Origin: Rickettsia typhi
Lineage (GTDB): Bacteria; Pseudomonadota; Alphaproteobacteria; Rickettsiales; UBA1997
Assembly (NCBI GenBank): GCA_945861125.1
Contig: CAMASZ010000038.1
Span: 1 to 8,726 of the forward strand
DNA: 8,726 bases
Direction: 5' to 3'
Below, piece by piece: positions 1 to 6,931 of the stretch; position 1 is the first letter of the stretch; each line of letters opens with the position of its first letter. The notes under the pieces are model-generated. The model was not told the origin of the DNA and did not search any database. It saw only the letters and a list, made by a program, of their open reading frames with translations. The translations under genes were made by a program, and so were the position numbers.

Positions 1-135
1 ATCAAAGACCATACTATAAAAAACAGAATTTATAGAACTTTGCCACAATTAGAGAAGGTTGTTTGTAAATTTATTAGTGGTTTGAGTTCGGAAATTATTA
101 AGAGTGTTTGTGGAGTTAATTATATTGAATTATAG
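1..135 (+). pseudogene. C-terminal fragment of an IS630-like transposase
   Basis: Frame 1 is open from the first base to a TAG stop at 133-135 and gives 44 residues. The stretch RTLPQLEKVVCKFISGL followed by IIKSVCGVNYI has the look of the extreme C-terminus of IS630-family DDE transposases, where a helix of the 'LxxLEKxVCxFIxxL' kind precedes a final short strand. The catalytic DDE core would lie left of the window and cannot be judged. The stop is followed within about 15 bp by a piece of a different transposase, so the normal 3' non-coding end and inverted repeat of an IS630 element do not fit in here; the element is probably truncated or interrupted. Family assignment rests on recognition of a short tail only. 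It could also belong to a longer intact transposase upstream. Confidence 0.5.
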
Positions 136-376
136 ATGGGATTTGGTATTAGATGGAAAATTGAGTAATTTCACAGAGAAATCAAGCAGCTTACTGGTAT
201 TGAAAAATGTCAGTGTAGAAAAAATAGAATTCAAAGAAATCATATTGCTTGCTCAATGCTTGTTTGTATAAAACTTAAGCAAAGCAGCCAACAAAGCTAA
301 AAGAACTGTTTATCAGGTAAAGCGCGAATTATTAAAAGATTACTTGATTCATCAGCTTAAATCACCTGCTCAGTAA
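136..376 (+). pseudogene. Decayed C-terminal remnant of a second DDE transposase (IS4/IS701-like)
   Basis: Frame 1 from about 148 reads IRWKIE, then a TAA stop at 166-168 where a Glu or Gln codon is expected, then FHREIKQLTGIEKCQCRK and RIQRNHIACSMLVCIKLKQ up to about 282. There the reading moves to frame 2 (one extra base near 283, or two lost) and continues as ANKAKRTVYQVKRELLKDYL to a TAA at 374-376. The motif 'RWxIExxHRxIKQxxGIExCQxRxxRxQRNHI' is typical of the C-terminal part of IS4/IS701-type DDE transposases and contains the glutamate region of the DDE triad. With one nonsense change, one frameshift and no N-terminal two-thirds, this copy cannot make a working enzyme. The protein-level similarity is clear, but the exact IS family is less certain. 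Confidence 0.75.
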
Positions 377-533
377 TTGGTTTTTGCGTAAGTCCTATCG
401 GTATTATTTCGAAAACAAAATTAAGTTAATAGAAATGGGTTTTATCAGAAGAAAAAGTATCAACTATTTAGGGATATGCTATAAAACTTTATTTTTTAAA
501 GATTTTTATAACAAAAATATTTCTCTTAATTTA
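377..533. other. Non-coding stretch between the transposase relic and the 3' end of valS
   Basis: These 157 bases carry no gene I can support. A plus-strand frame is open from 384 but runs on antisense into the end of valS, and its translation resembles nothing I recognise. The left part, including TGCGTAAGTCCTA at about 388-400, may be the remaining non-coding end of the transposable element, but no inverted repeat partner is available to prove it. The right part contains an AT-rich hairpin, listed separately. Confidence 0.4.
480..510 (-). terminator. Weak AT-rich hairpin just downstream of valS, possible terminator
   Basis: On the plus strand, TATAAAA+CTTTA (480-491) and TAAAG (497-501) plus TTTTATA (504-510) form a 12-bp stem with a TTTTT loop (492-496) and a two-base AT bulge at 502-503. 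It begins 24 bp past the valS stop and lies where the operon's transcript should end. The stem has one G-C pair only, and on the minus strand no clear T-tract follows, so intrinsic termination is doubtful. In such AT-rich DNA some hairpins arise by chance. Confidence 0.25.
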
Positions 534-3500
534 TCATTTTATGATGAAAATGGTATTAACCAAATCAAATCTTATTTCACCAATATTGTCATGATTAATA
601 TTAATTTCTACGGCATTACAAACATTTAAAAGATCATCTAAAAAAGGATTTAAATCATATTTACAGCCAATATTTAAGCTGGATATTGGAGTTTTCATTG
701 ATAGATTTTTTTCAGATTTATATTTCCTTACTTCAAATAAAATTTTTAAAATTTCATCACCAATCTCTAAAATATTTGGTAATAATAAATTCAAATTTTT
801 GGGCAATTTAGCGCAATTTCCACGAGCATGAATTGATTTTTTTGTTGCAAATTCATCATTATAAATAATCGAATAAATTTCTTCAGTTATGTGAGGAATA
901 AAAGGAGCAAATAGTTTTAAGATATTTTTAAGACATAAATTTAAAGTTACTAATGTACTTAATTGTTTTTGCAAAACTTGCTGTTTTTGTTCTTTGTTTA
1001 AATTAATTCCAGCAAGCTTTTCTGAGGATAAGCCATATGAACGAACTTTACAAATTTCCAAATAATTATCACAAAAATAATGCCAAAAAAACTCTTCCAA
1101 AACTTCTCTTGCCTTAGCATATTCATAAATTGCAAATTGCTTATTATATTCTTCAATTACAATTTTTAAACGCGACAAAATCCATAAATCAGTAGGATGG
1201 GAAATAAGTTTAACTAAATCTTCATCTTGTAAATTTTTTGAACCAAATTCATCAAGACAGTAATTCTCTAGAACAAGAAAATGTTGTGAACAAAATTTTG
1301 CCGAATTAAATAATTTGGTGATTAATTTTTGTCCAATCTTAAAAACCTCTTCGCTATAAGCAATATCAGCACCCAAACTTGAAGCTGAAGCCCAATAACG
1401 CACAACATCAGCAGATTTTTCTTCAATTAAGTTTTTTGGAGTTACAACATTGCCTTTTGATTTACTCATTTTAGTTTTATCTGAAGCCAAACACCAGCCA
1501 GAAATCATTAAATTATGCCATGGAATAGTTTGCTTTGAATTTGGATTTTCTTGCAATTTAATACTTCCATCTTGATTTTTTTGCGGTTGACCATTTTTAT
1601 CTTTGACAATTTCTAAACTATGCAAATAAGCTTTAACAATTGTATAAAACGCCCAAGTGCGAATAATCTCGTGAGCTTGCGGACGCATATCGGCAGGAAA
1701 AAGTTTTTGATGCCTTATTTCATCAAAACAAATGTTGCTCGAAATACCCTTAGACGAAAGCTGTGGCGTAATTGACGAAGTCGCCCAAGTATCAAGAACA
1801 TCAACTTCGGCTTCTAAAAACCAATGTTCATTATCTTTATCTTTGATAATTCTTTTTTCTTTATCATTAATATCGATAGAACTATATTTTTTTTGTAATT
1901 CTAGAATCAAATTTTCTTTTTCTTGTACATTTAATTCAGTGCAGTCCTCAGGAATATTAACTAGGGGATCAATTGGAAGATTATTTATATTTGGAATAAT
2001 TGTTTTTTCATAGACATCTACACTTGGCTGAAACGATCTTTCAGGATTAACATTTCTTAAATCCCATACAGGAATTTTTACTCCAAAAAATCTTTGGCGT
2101 GAAATGCACCAATCCCATGAAAGCCCTTCAATCCATTGCTCAATACGGACACGCATATAATCTGGATACCAATTGCATTCACGAGCTTTGTTTTTAAGCT
2201 GTTCTTTGAATGGTAATATTTTTATAAACCATTGTGAAGTGCTAATAATTTCAATCGGCACACCAGAGCGCTCAGCGCACTTGACAGGACGCAAAGTTTT
2301 TTCGGAATTTTTAGCTAGTAAATTTTGTTGTTGCAATAATTCAACAATAATTTTTTTGGCATCTTTGATGTTTTTTTCAGCAATATTTTGATAATTTTCC
2401 AAAAATTTTTGCGGATTAAGAAATCCTTCTTTTGATGAATAAAGAAAAATATTATCTCTTGTGATAACGCCAATCTCTTCATCAAATACTTTTTGAACGT
2501 CATTACGGTATTCATCAGAAGAATTTTCTGACATTTTTAATATTGCCAATTTACCATCAGTACGAATAATCTCGCGAATTGGCAGATCATATTTTCGTTG
2601 CCATTCTAGATCAGTTTCATCGCCATAAGTGCAACACATCACAGCACCAGTGCCTTTATCGGCTTTAACCGAGCCATTATCAACAATAATTGGAACTTTA
2701 ACACCAAAAATTGGCGTGATGGCGAATAAATCAGTTGAACCACAACCATCAGCTTCTAATTTTTGCGCAAGTGCTTGAGAAATTAAATTTTTTAGAGTTT
2801 CTTGAAAAATTTTGCTTTCGGTACTAATCATCACCGCAACGCAAGCTGGCAAAAGCTCGGGGCGAGTTGTCATAATTTCTAACTTTTGATTTTTGTCGTC
2901 AAGAGTGAAATTTATAAAATACATTTCGCCTTCAATTTCTTTATCGATAATGTCAGCTTTGGCTAGTGCTGTGCGATCAGCAATGTCCCAAAAAACTGGA
3001 GAAAAACGTTTTTCAACTAAACCTTTTTGATATAAATCAAGAAAAGAAGCTTGTGAAATTTTTTGTGACTCCGCAGAAATAGTTTGATATTTTTGTGACC
3101 AGTCTACAGAAAGAGCTATTTCATTGAATAAGGCTTCAAATTCTTCTTCAGCATCTTTGACCACTTCACGGCATTTAGCAACAAAATAACCACTACCACC
3201 ATGATTTTTTTCTCGCTCCTGCGCTTCAAAAACCATAGCTTTTTTATCAATAATTTTTTCAACCAATCTTTCAGTTGGTAAACCATTATCATCAAAGCCC
3301 ATTGGATAAAATACATCTTTACCTTGCATACGATTATAACGAGCAACAAAATCTGCTTGAGTATAAGAAAAAACATGTCCCATATGCAATAAGCCAGATA
3401 CTGTTGGGGGCGGAGTATCTATAACAAAGGTTTCTTGACGAGTTAAATCATTTTTCCAGCGATAAATATTATTTTTATGCCAATTATTTCGCCACTTAGA

Positions 3501-3545
3501 CTCTGTTTCTTTGATATTGTATTTTTCAGGAAGTTTCTTGGTCAT
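534..3545 (-). CDS. valS: Valyl-tRNA synthetase, archaeal/rickettsial type, with insertions
   Basis: This cytoplasmic class I synthetase joins valine to tRNA-Val and removes mischarged threonine in its editing domain. The 1003-residue product shows the ATP-binding signature PPPTVSGLLHMGH, a HIGH variant (HMGH) at 54-57, then GFDDNGLPTE at 83-92. The CP1 editing domain carries TTRPELLPACVAV at 226-238 and KGTGAVMCCTYGDETD at about 297-312, the form found in archaeal-type ValRS rather than the usual bacterial one. CAERSGVP is at 423-430, SWDWCISRQRFFGV at 476-489, and KMSKS at 692-696. The anticodon-binding helical domain follows (roughly 740-900, including FAPFIPHITEEIY). Rickettsia ValRS is about 800 residues from memory, so this protein is larger; the extra length lies around 341-395, 495-578 and 645-675. 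The ATG start is 12 bp after the bamB stop and fits the family N-terminus. The gene is last in the yfgM-like/bamB/valS unit and ends in TGA. Base composition is similar to, or slightly less AT-rich than, that of its neighbours. Confidence 0.96.
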   Translation of the reverse strand: MTKKLPEKYNIKETESKWRNNWHKNNIYRWKNDLTRQETFVIDTPPPTVSGLLHMGHVFSYTQADFVARYNRMQGKDVFYPMGFDDNGLPTERLVEKIIDKKAMVFEAQEREKNHGGSGYFVAKCREVVKDAEEEFEALFNEIALSVDWSQKYQTISAESQKISQASFLDLYQKGLVEKRFSPVFWDIADRTALAKADIIDKEIEGEMYFINFTLDDKNQKLEIMTTRPELLPACVAVMISTESKIFQETLKNLISQALAQKLEADGCGSTDLFAITPIFGVKVPIIVDNGSVKADKGTGAVMCCTYGDETDLEWQRKYDLPIREIIRTDGKLAILKMSENSSDEYRNDVQKVFDEEIGVITRDNIFLYSSKEGFLNPQKFLENYQNIAEKNIKDAKKIIVELLQQQNLLAKNSEKTLRPVKCAERSGVPIEIISTSQWFIKILPFKEQLKNKARECNWYPDYMRVRIEQWIEGLSWDWCISRQRFFGVKIPVWDLRNVNPERSFQPSVDVYEKTIIPNINNLPIDPLVNIPEDCTELNVQEKENLILELQKKYSSIDINDKEKRIIKDKDNEHWFLEAEVDVLDTWATSSITPQLSSKGISSNICFDEIRHQKLFPADMRPQAHEIIRTWAFYTIVKAYLHSLEIVKDKNGQPQKNQDGSIKLQENPNSKQTIPWHNLMISGWCLASDKTKMSKSKGNVVTPKNLIEEKSADVVRYWASASSLGADIAYSEEVFKIGQKLITKLFNSAKFCSQHFLVLENYCLDEFGSKNLQDEDLVKLISHPTDLWILSRLKIVIEEYNKQFAIYEYAKAREVLEEFFWHYFCDNYLEICKVRSYGLSSEKLAGINLNKEQKQQVLQKQLSTLVTLNLCLKNILKLFAPFIPHITEEIYSIIYNDEFATKKSIHARGNCAKLPKNLNLLLPNILEIGDEILKILFEVRKYKSEKNLSMKTPISSLNIGCKYDLNPFLDDLLNVCNAVEININHDNIGEIRFDLVNTIFIIK

Positions 3546-3557
3546 CTGGTAATGGCA

Positions 3558-4898
3558 TTAGATAATTTCAATTAATTCAGCAAAGTAATTACCGATGCTA
3601 AATATATAGATTTTATTATTAACTATAATTGGAGAATGAAAAATTTTTTTACCGATTGTAATCTCTTTTTCTATTTTTCCATCAAATGGAGATACAAAAA
3701 TTAAGGCTCCATCATTTTTAGAAATTATAATCTTATCTCCTGCCATTGAAACACCAGAATATATGTATTTGGTAATTGGTTTTTTCTTATTTTTGAAATC
3801 AGGAAGATCTGATATCCATTTAATACCACCATTTTTTTTATACAAAGCCAGTAATTTATTATCATTATTGATAAGATAGATATAATCACCAGCTATCCAA
3901 AAATTGACAATTCCAGCTATTGCCTTTTTCCACAGCAAATCTCCTGATTTTATGTTTACAGCTTTCATTAATCCGGCATTAGCAATTAGAAAAACAATAT
4001 TATCTTTTACAATTGGGCTGGCATCTGCATCACTAAGATAAAAATCAGAATTTATAGTCTTATCAAAGTTCAAATCCTGTCTCCATAATTCCTGACCATT
4101 ATTTTTATTTAAAGCATAAACCTCGGAAGATGAGTAAGATGCAAAAATTATGTCTTTATATATAACAGGATCAGCTGATCCAAAAATTGATGTAGATCGA
4201 TCTATTCCCGAGTGAATCCATTTTATTTCACCATTTATAGCATCTAATGCATATAATTTGTTATTATCAGAAATTGCAAATACAGTTTTACCATCGCTTA
4301 TTGGTGTAGAAATTAATATTGAAGAAATATTTTTTTGCCAAATTATTTTACCTTCAAAACTAACTGCAACAATTTTATTACTACCAATTGTTGCAAAAAT
4401 TTTATCATCATAATAACTGATATGAGGGGTTTTAAAATTTTCTAAACCTAATTTATCAAACAGTTTTAATTGCCAAATTTTTTTCTTATTTTCTAAATTA
4501 TAAGCTAAAAGCCTTCCCGAATTTGTTAAAAAATATATTTTATTATCTTTGATAATTGGCGAATAAACAAAACTATCAGAAGAATCATTCAAATAAATAA
4601 AAAATTCTTGCCAATTTTTTGCAATTGAAAGTGATTTTTTTTTAGATAATGAAAAAAATTTCTTTTGATAATCAAAATCTTTTTTAATGTTCTCTACATA
4701 TTGATTTTGATAACTCGAAGATCCTAACCAAAAATTATTTTCTTTTTGAGGTGGTATAGAAAAAATTTTATTTTCTAAAGATTTATCGACTGAAATTTTA
4801 TTTGCATTTAAATATAGCGATACCGCCTTTTGTTTATCGTATTTTTCATCTTTACTGCAAGAGGTAAGAAAAATTAGAAATATTAGAATAAGCCTCAT
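3558..4898 (-). CDS. bamB: Outer-membrane assembly lipoprotein BamB, PQQ-like beta-propeller
   Basis: This is a 446-residue lipoprotein of the BAM complex, which inserts beta-barrel proteins into the outer membrane; BamB is a periplasmic beta-propeller that binds BamA. The very short signal peptide MRLILIFLIFLTSC ends in a lipobox, LTS followed by Cys14, the expected lipidation site. From about residue 113 to the end there are successive PQQ-like blades, each with a 'xxVYALxxxxGxxxW' theme: LLAYNLENKKKIW, KIVAVSFEGKIIW, KLYALDAINGEIKW, EVYALNKNNGQELW, LMKAVNIKSGDLLW, LLALYKKNGGIKW and a final LIFVSPFDGKIEKE. Residues 15-100 form a less conserved linker. The gene follows a YfgM-like gene by 82 bp, the usual proteobacterial order, and precedes valS by 12 bp. 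The ATG at 4898 is the only start that gives a proper lipoprotein signal, because the same frame has a TGA a short way upstream. Other PQQ-repeat proteins such as dehydrogenases are unlikely given the lipobox, length and context. Confidence 0.9.
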   Translation of the reverse strand: MRLILIFLIFLTSCSKDEKYDKQKAVSLYLNANKISVDKSLENKIFSIPPQKENNFWLGSSSYQNQYVENIKKDFDYQKKFFSLSKKKSLSIAKNWQEFFIYLNDSSDSFVYSPIIKDNKIYFLTNSGRLLAYNLENKKKIWQLKLFDKLGLENFKTPHISYYDDKIFATIGSNKIVAVSFEGKIIWQKNISSILISTPISDGKTVFAISDNNKLYALDAINGEIKWIHSGIDRSTSIFGSADPVIYKDIIFASYSSSEVYALNKNNGQELWRQDLNFDKTINSDFYLSDADASPIVKDNIVFLIANAGLMKAVNIKSGDLLWKKAIAGIVNFWIAGDYIYLINNDNKLLALYKKNGGIKWISDLPDFKNKKKPITKYIYSGVSMAGDKIIISKNDGALIFVSPFDGKIEKEITIGKKIFHSPIIVNNKIYIFSIGNYFAELIEII

Positions 4899-4980
4899 TA
4901 AAATATGTCTTTTTAAATTTTTAATTCGCCACGAAGCTTGACTTAGAGAGGTACTTCATAAAATAAAATCAAGCCATTGT
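4899..4980 (-). promoter_or_regulatory. yfgM-bamB spacer with an inverted repeat and a 12-codon mini-ORF
   Basis: This 82-bp spacer is long for an otherwise compact operon. Arms at 4936-4944 (GCTTGACTT) and 4966-4974 (AAATCAAGC) pair over 9 bp with one G-U wobble on the minus-strand transcript and leave a 21-nt loop. No T-tract follows, so it is not a standard intrinsic terminator. An ATG-started minus-strand frame at 4921-4959 encodes MKYLSKSSFVAN and stops 22 bp before the bamB ATG. Whether it is translated is unknown; a leader peptide, a processing hairpin or chance are all possible. Confidence 0.3.
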
Positions 4981-5661
4981 TTATTTTAGCGCTTTAGTTT
5001 CGGTTGATTTTGGCTGATAACCCTTTTCATTTATCATTAACATCATATCTTGAGCCTTATATTTCAGATTTTGAGAAGCTTCAGAATTTATAATTGATTC
5101 AAAAATCTTATAAGCAACTTCAAGATTGTTATTTTTTAAAGCCAGAAGACCGCGCTGTTCAGTAATTTGATATTTTAATATTTTTGAACTACTTTCAATT
5201 GCCTCAATTCTTTTTGGTAAATCACTTTTTTTGACTTCTTCACTGTCAGAAAGCCATGTTTTAACTGCAAGCAGTCCAGAAAAATCTTTAATATATCTAT
5301 CACAACCGAAACATTTGTTGATTTGAGAATAAATTTCTCCTGCTTGTGATAATTTGTTGGATCTTACAAGATATGAAGCATATCTTATTCCAGCTAAAGA
5401 TTTTATTTCTGATGGTGCTGAAGACTCATAAATTTTTTTTAATAATTCTTCAGATTTATCCAGCTCGCTAAGTTGCTCGTGAATCATTGATTGATGAAGC
5501 ATCTCTGAGTATTTATTGCTATTTATTTTTGAGTTTACTCTGTAGCCAGCTATAATAATTGCCGATAGAAAAAAAACTAAAATTATTTTTTTTATTAAAG
5601 AAATATTATTTTTAAAAAAACCTAATCCTGATTGGTTTGATTGCTCTTGATCTAATTGCAT
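4981..5661 (-). CDS. YfgM-like membrane-anchored TPR protein
   Basis: The product has 226 residues with a short cytoplasmic N-terminus (1-21), one strongly hydrophobic helix at about 22-40 (ILVFFLSAIIIAGY) preceded by lysines, and a C-terminal helical domain in the periplasm. That domain has TPR-like helix pairs, for example DKSEELLKKIYESSAPSEIK and NNLEVAYKIFESIINSEA. This matches the architecture of YfgM/TPR_21 proteins, which in enterobacteria associate with the SecYEG translocon and PpiD during envelope protein export. Position directly before bamB supports the assignment, since yfgM-bamB is a widespread proteobacterial pair. Two cysteines in a CxxC arrangement (C117-F-G-C120) lie in the predicted periplasmic part, which is unusual for this fold. 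It is first in the unit with bamB and valS; I see no strong promoter in the 123-bp gap towards folD. Sequence identity to E. coli YfgM is not obvious, so I give no symbol. Confidence 0.7.
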   Translation of the reverse strand: MQLDQEQSNQSGLGFFKNNISLIKKIILVFFLSAIIIAGYRVNSKINSNKYSEMLHQSMIHEQLSELDKSEELLKKIYESSAPSEIKSLAGIRYASYLVRSNKLSQAGEIYSQINKCFGCDRYIKDFSGLLAVKTWLSDSEEVKKSDLPKRIEAIESSSKILKYQITEQRGLLALKNNNLEVAYKIFESIINSEASQNLKYKAQDMMLMINEKGYQPKSTETKALK

Positions 5662-5784
5662 ATTTTTGATATGAATGTTTATTTATAACAACAAAATTAC
5701 CTAAAAATGGAAAAATAAATATTTTGCATAAATCGATAACTACTTAGCAAAAAAGTTGTATGATTTAAATTCTAATTTATGTTT

Positions 5785-5812
5785 AAAAAATAGCAAAATA
5801 TATTTTTAGCTA
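5785..5812 (-). terminator. Likely intrinsic terminator overlapping the folD stop codon
   Basis: On the minus strand the sequence starting at the folD TAG reads TAGC-(TA bulge)-AAAA, loop TATA, TTTT-GCTA, then six T residues (5790-5785). The stem is 8 bp with a two-base bulge and two G-C pairs, and it is directly followed by the T-tract, which is the classic layout for factor-independent termination. The stop codon itself (5810-5812) forms the foot of the stem. It would separate folD from the yfgM-like gene 123 bp further on. The stem is weak because of its AT content. Confidence 0.5.
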
Positions 5813-6694
5813 TGAAACTAATTTTAGACAACAATCTAAAGTATTTTTTAAAAGATAAGCGATAGTCATGGGACCAACTCCACCTGGGACAGGAGTTATT
5901 GCTAAAGCAATTTCTTTAACGTTTTCAAAATCAACATCACCAACAATTCTAGATTTACCATTTTGTTCATTAACGCGATTAATTCCTATATCAATTATTA
6001 CCGCACCTTTTTTAATCATATCTTTAGTGATAAGATTTATTTTGCCCGCAGCAGAAAAAATTACATCGGCCTGCAAACATTCCGCTTTAAGATTCTTAGT
6101 ACTTCTATTGGCAATAGTTACAGTACAATTTTCTAGCATTAATAACCTTGCCAAAGGCCTACCCACTATATTTGAAGAACCAATTACTAATGTTTTTAGA
6201 CCAGATAAATCATTTCCTAATGTTGACTTTAAAAGGTGAACACAGCCAAGAGGAGTACATGGAACTAGCGCTTTGTCAATACCGTCAACTTCTCCAACTG
6301 AAAGTTTGCCAACGTTATAAATATTAAAACCATCAACATCTTTTCGATGATCAATTGCATGGATTACTTTTTTAGAATTAATATGTTTTGGCAGTGGTAA
6401 TTGTATTAATATACCGTGAATTTTTTCATCTTTGTTTAGTTCTTCAATTTTAGCAATCAATTCTGCCTCAGAAATATCTTCTGACATTTTAAATTGAATT
6501 GAATTCATTCCAACTGCATGAGCAGTCTTTTCTTTATTACTAACATACACCTCACTAGCTGGATCATTACCAACAAGAATTACTACTAGAGTTGGTGTTA
6601 TATGAAACTTGCTTTTAATTTCCTTTACTTTGAGAGAAATATCTTGACGCATTTCTTCAGCTATTTTTTTTCCATCGATAATTTTTGCAGTCAT
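5810..6694 (-). CDS. folD: Bifunctional methylenetetrahydrofolate dehydrogenase / methenyl-THF cyclohydrolase
   Basis: FolD interconverts 5,10-methylene-, 5,10-methenyl- and 10-formyl-tetrahydrofolate in the cytoplasm with NADP(H), supplying one-carbon units for purines and formyl-Met-tRNA. Counting from MTAKIIDG (ATG at 6692-6694), the 294-residue product has the catalytic pair Tyr50 and Lys54 in VGNDPASEVYVSNKEK, Gln98 in QLPLP and Asp121 in KDVDGFN, all at the E. coli FolD positions. The Rossmann nucleotide site VIGSSNIVGRPLARLL and the signature PVPGGVGPMTIAYLLKNT near the C-terminus are intact. The frame is also open to a TTG at 6734-6736, but the extra 14 residues (MQQCIYFFNKTNFK) match nothing in the family, so the ATG start is preferred. 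The gene seems to be a single-gene unit: a 237-bp gap lies before it and a terminator-like hairpin overlaps its stop. Confidence 0.97.
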   Translation of the reverse strand: MTAKIIDGKKIAEEMRQDISLKVKEIKSKFHITPTLVVILVGNDPASEVYVSNKEKTAHAVGMNSIQFKMSEDISEAELIAKIEELNKDEKIHGILIQLPLPKHINSKKVIHAIDHRKDVDGFNIYNVGKLSVGEVDGIDKALVPCTPLGCVHLLKSTLGNDLSGLKTLVIGSSNIVGRPLARLLMLENCTVTIANRSTKNLKAECLQADVIFSAAGKINLITKDMIKKGAVIIDIGINRVNEQNGKSRIVGDVDFENVKEIALAITPVPGGVGPMTIAYLLKNTLDCCLKLVS

Positions 6695-6931
6695 TTTAAA
6701 ATTAGTTTTATTAAAGAAATAAATGCACTGTTGCAAATAAAGTTTTTTTAAGAAATATGATTATAAAATTTTTGAAAGATAAGCGTACCTAGATGTAATG
6801 GCCTAGAAGAAGTGATTTCAAAAATTTTAGAATTGTGAAAATTTCAACAAAAAAGTTGATTTGCGACAGTGTTATAAAGTTAGAATTTTAATTAACCTGT
6901 ACAGATATTTAAATAATTAAAATTGTTGTTA
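6695..6931. promoter_or_regulatory. 237-bp intergenic region upstream of folD
   Basis: This is the longest gene-free stretch inside the minus-strand block. It must contain the end of the pssA-aroQ-ABC transcript and the folD promoter. A perfect TATAAT on the minus strand (plus-strand ATTATA, 6760-6765) lies 65 bp before the folD ATG, but no good -35 box is found at normal spacing. TTGCAA (6731-6736) followed after 17 bp by TAATAA is a second, equally weak pairing. Two hairpins, one of 5 bp with an A6 loop (6844-6859) and the 11-bp one listed separately, lie in the half near the ABC gene. The middle is slightly more GC-rich, with a CCTAGA direct repeat near 6788 and 6802. I recognise no tRNA or other RNA in it. 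Confidence 0.35.
6884..6924 (-). repeat. Perfect 11-bp inverted repeat after the ABC ATPase gene
   Basis: AATTTTAATTA at 6884-6894 and TAATTAAAATT at 6914-6924 are exact reverse complements separated by 19 bp. The element starts 7 bp past the stop codon of the ABC ATPase gene, where a transcription terminator for the pssA-aroQ-ABC unit would be expected. All 11 pairs are A-T and no clean T-tract follows on the minus strand, so it could be a weak terminator, an mRNA 3' stabiliser or, given the composition, partly chance. The loop contains the 8-bp palindrome CTGTACAG at 6897-6904. Confidence 0.4.

Noticed and set aside
384..629. Plus-strand open frame of 81 codons
   Set aside because: It runs antisense into the last 96 bases of valS, the product is Lys/Ile/Tyr/Phe-rich as expected of random AT-rich DNA, and it resembles no family I know.
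1732..2515. Several open frames on both strands inside valS
   Set aside because: All lie within the strongly supported valS frame and show low-complexity translations.
5868..6239. Plus-strand open frame of 123 codons opposite folD
   Set aside because: It is the mirror of conserved folD coding sequence, lies entirely inside that gene, and matches no family.
6695..6736. Longer FolD starting at a TTG codon at 6734-6736
   Set aside because: The 14 extra residues match nothing in the family, while the internal ATG places Tyr50, Lys54, Gln98 and Asp121 exactly at the E. coli numbering.
6776..6838. Short plus-strand frame KISVPRCNGLEEVISKILEL in the gap before folD
   Set aside because: It looks slightly protein-like but is only 20 codons between two stops, has no ATG start, and I cannot link it to a family. 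It could be a gene relic, but the sequence alone does not show it.
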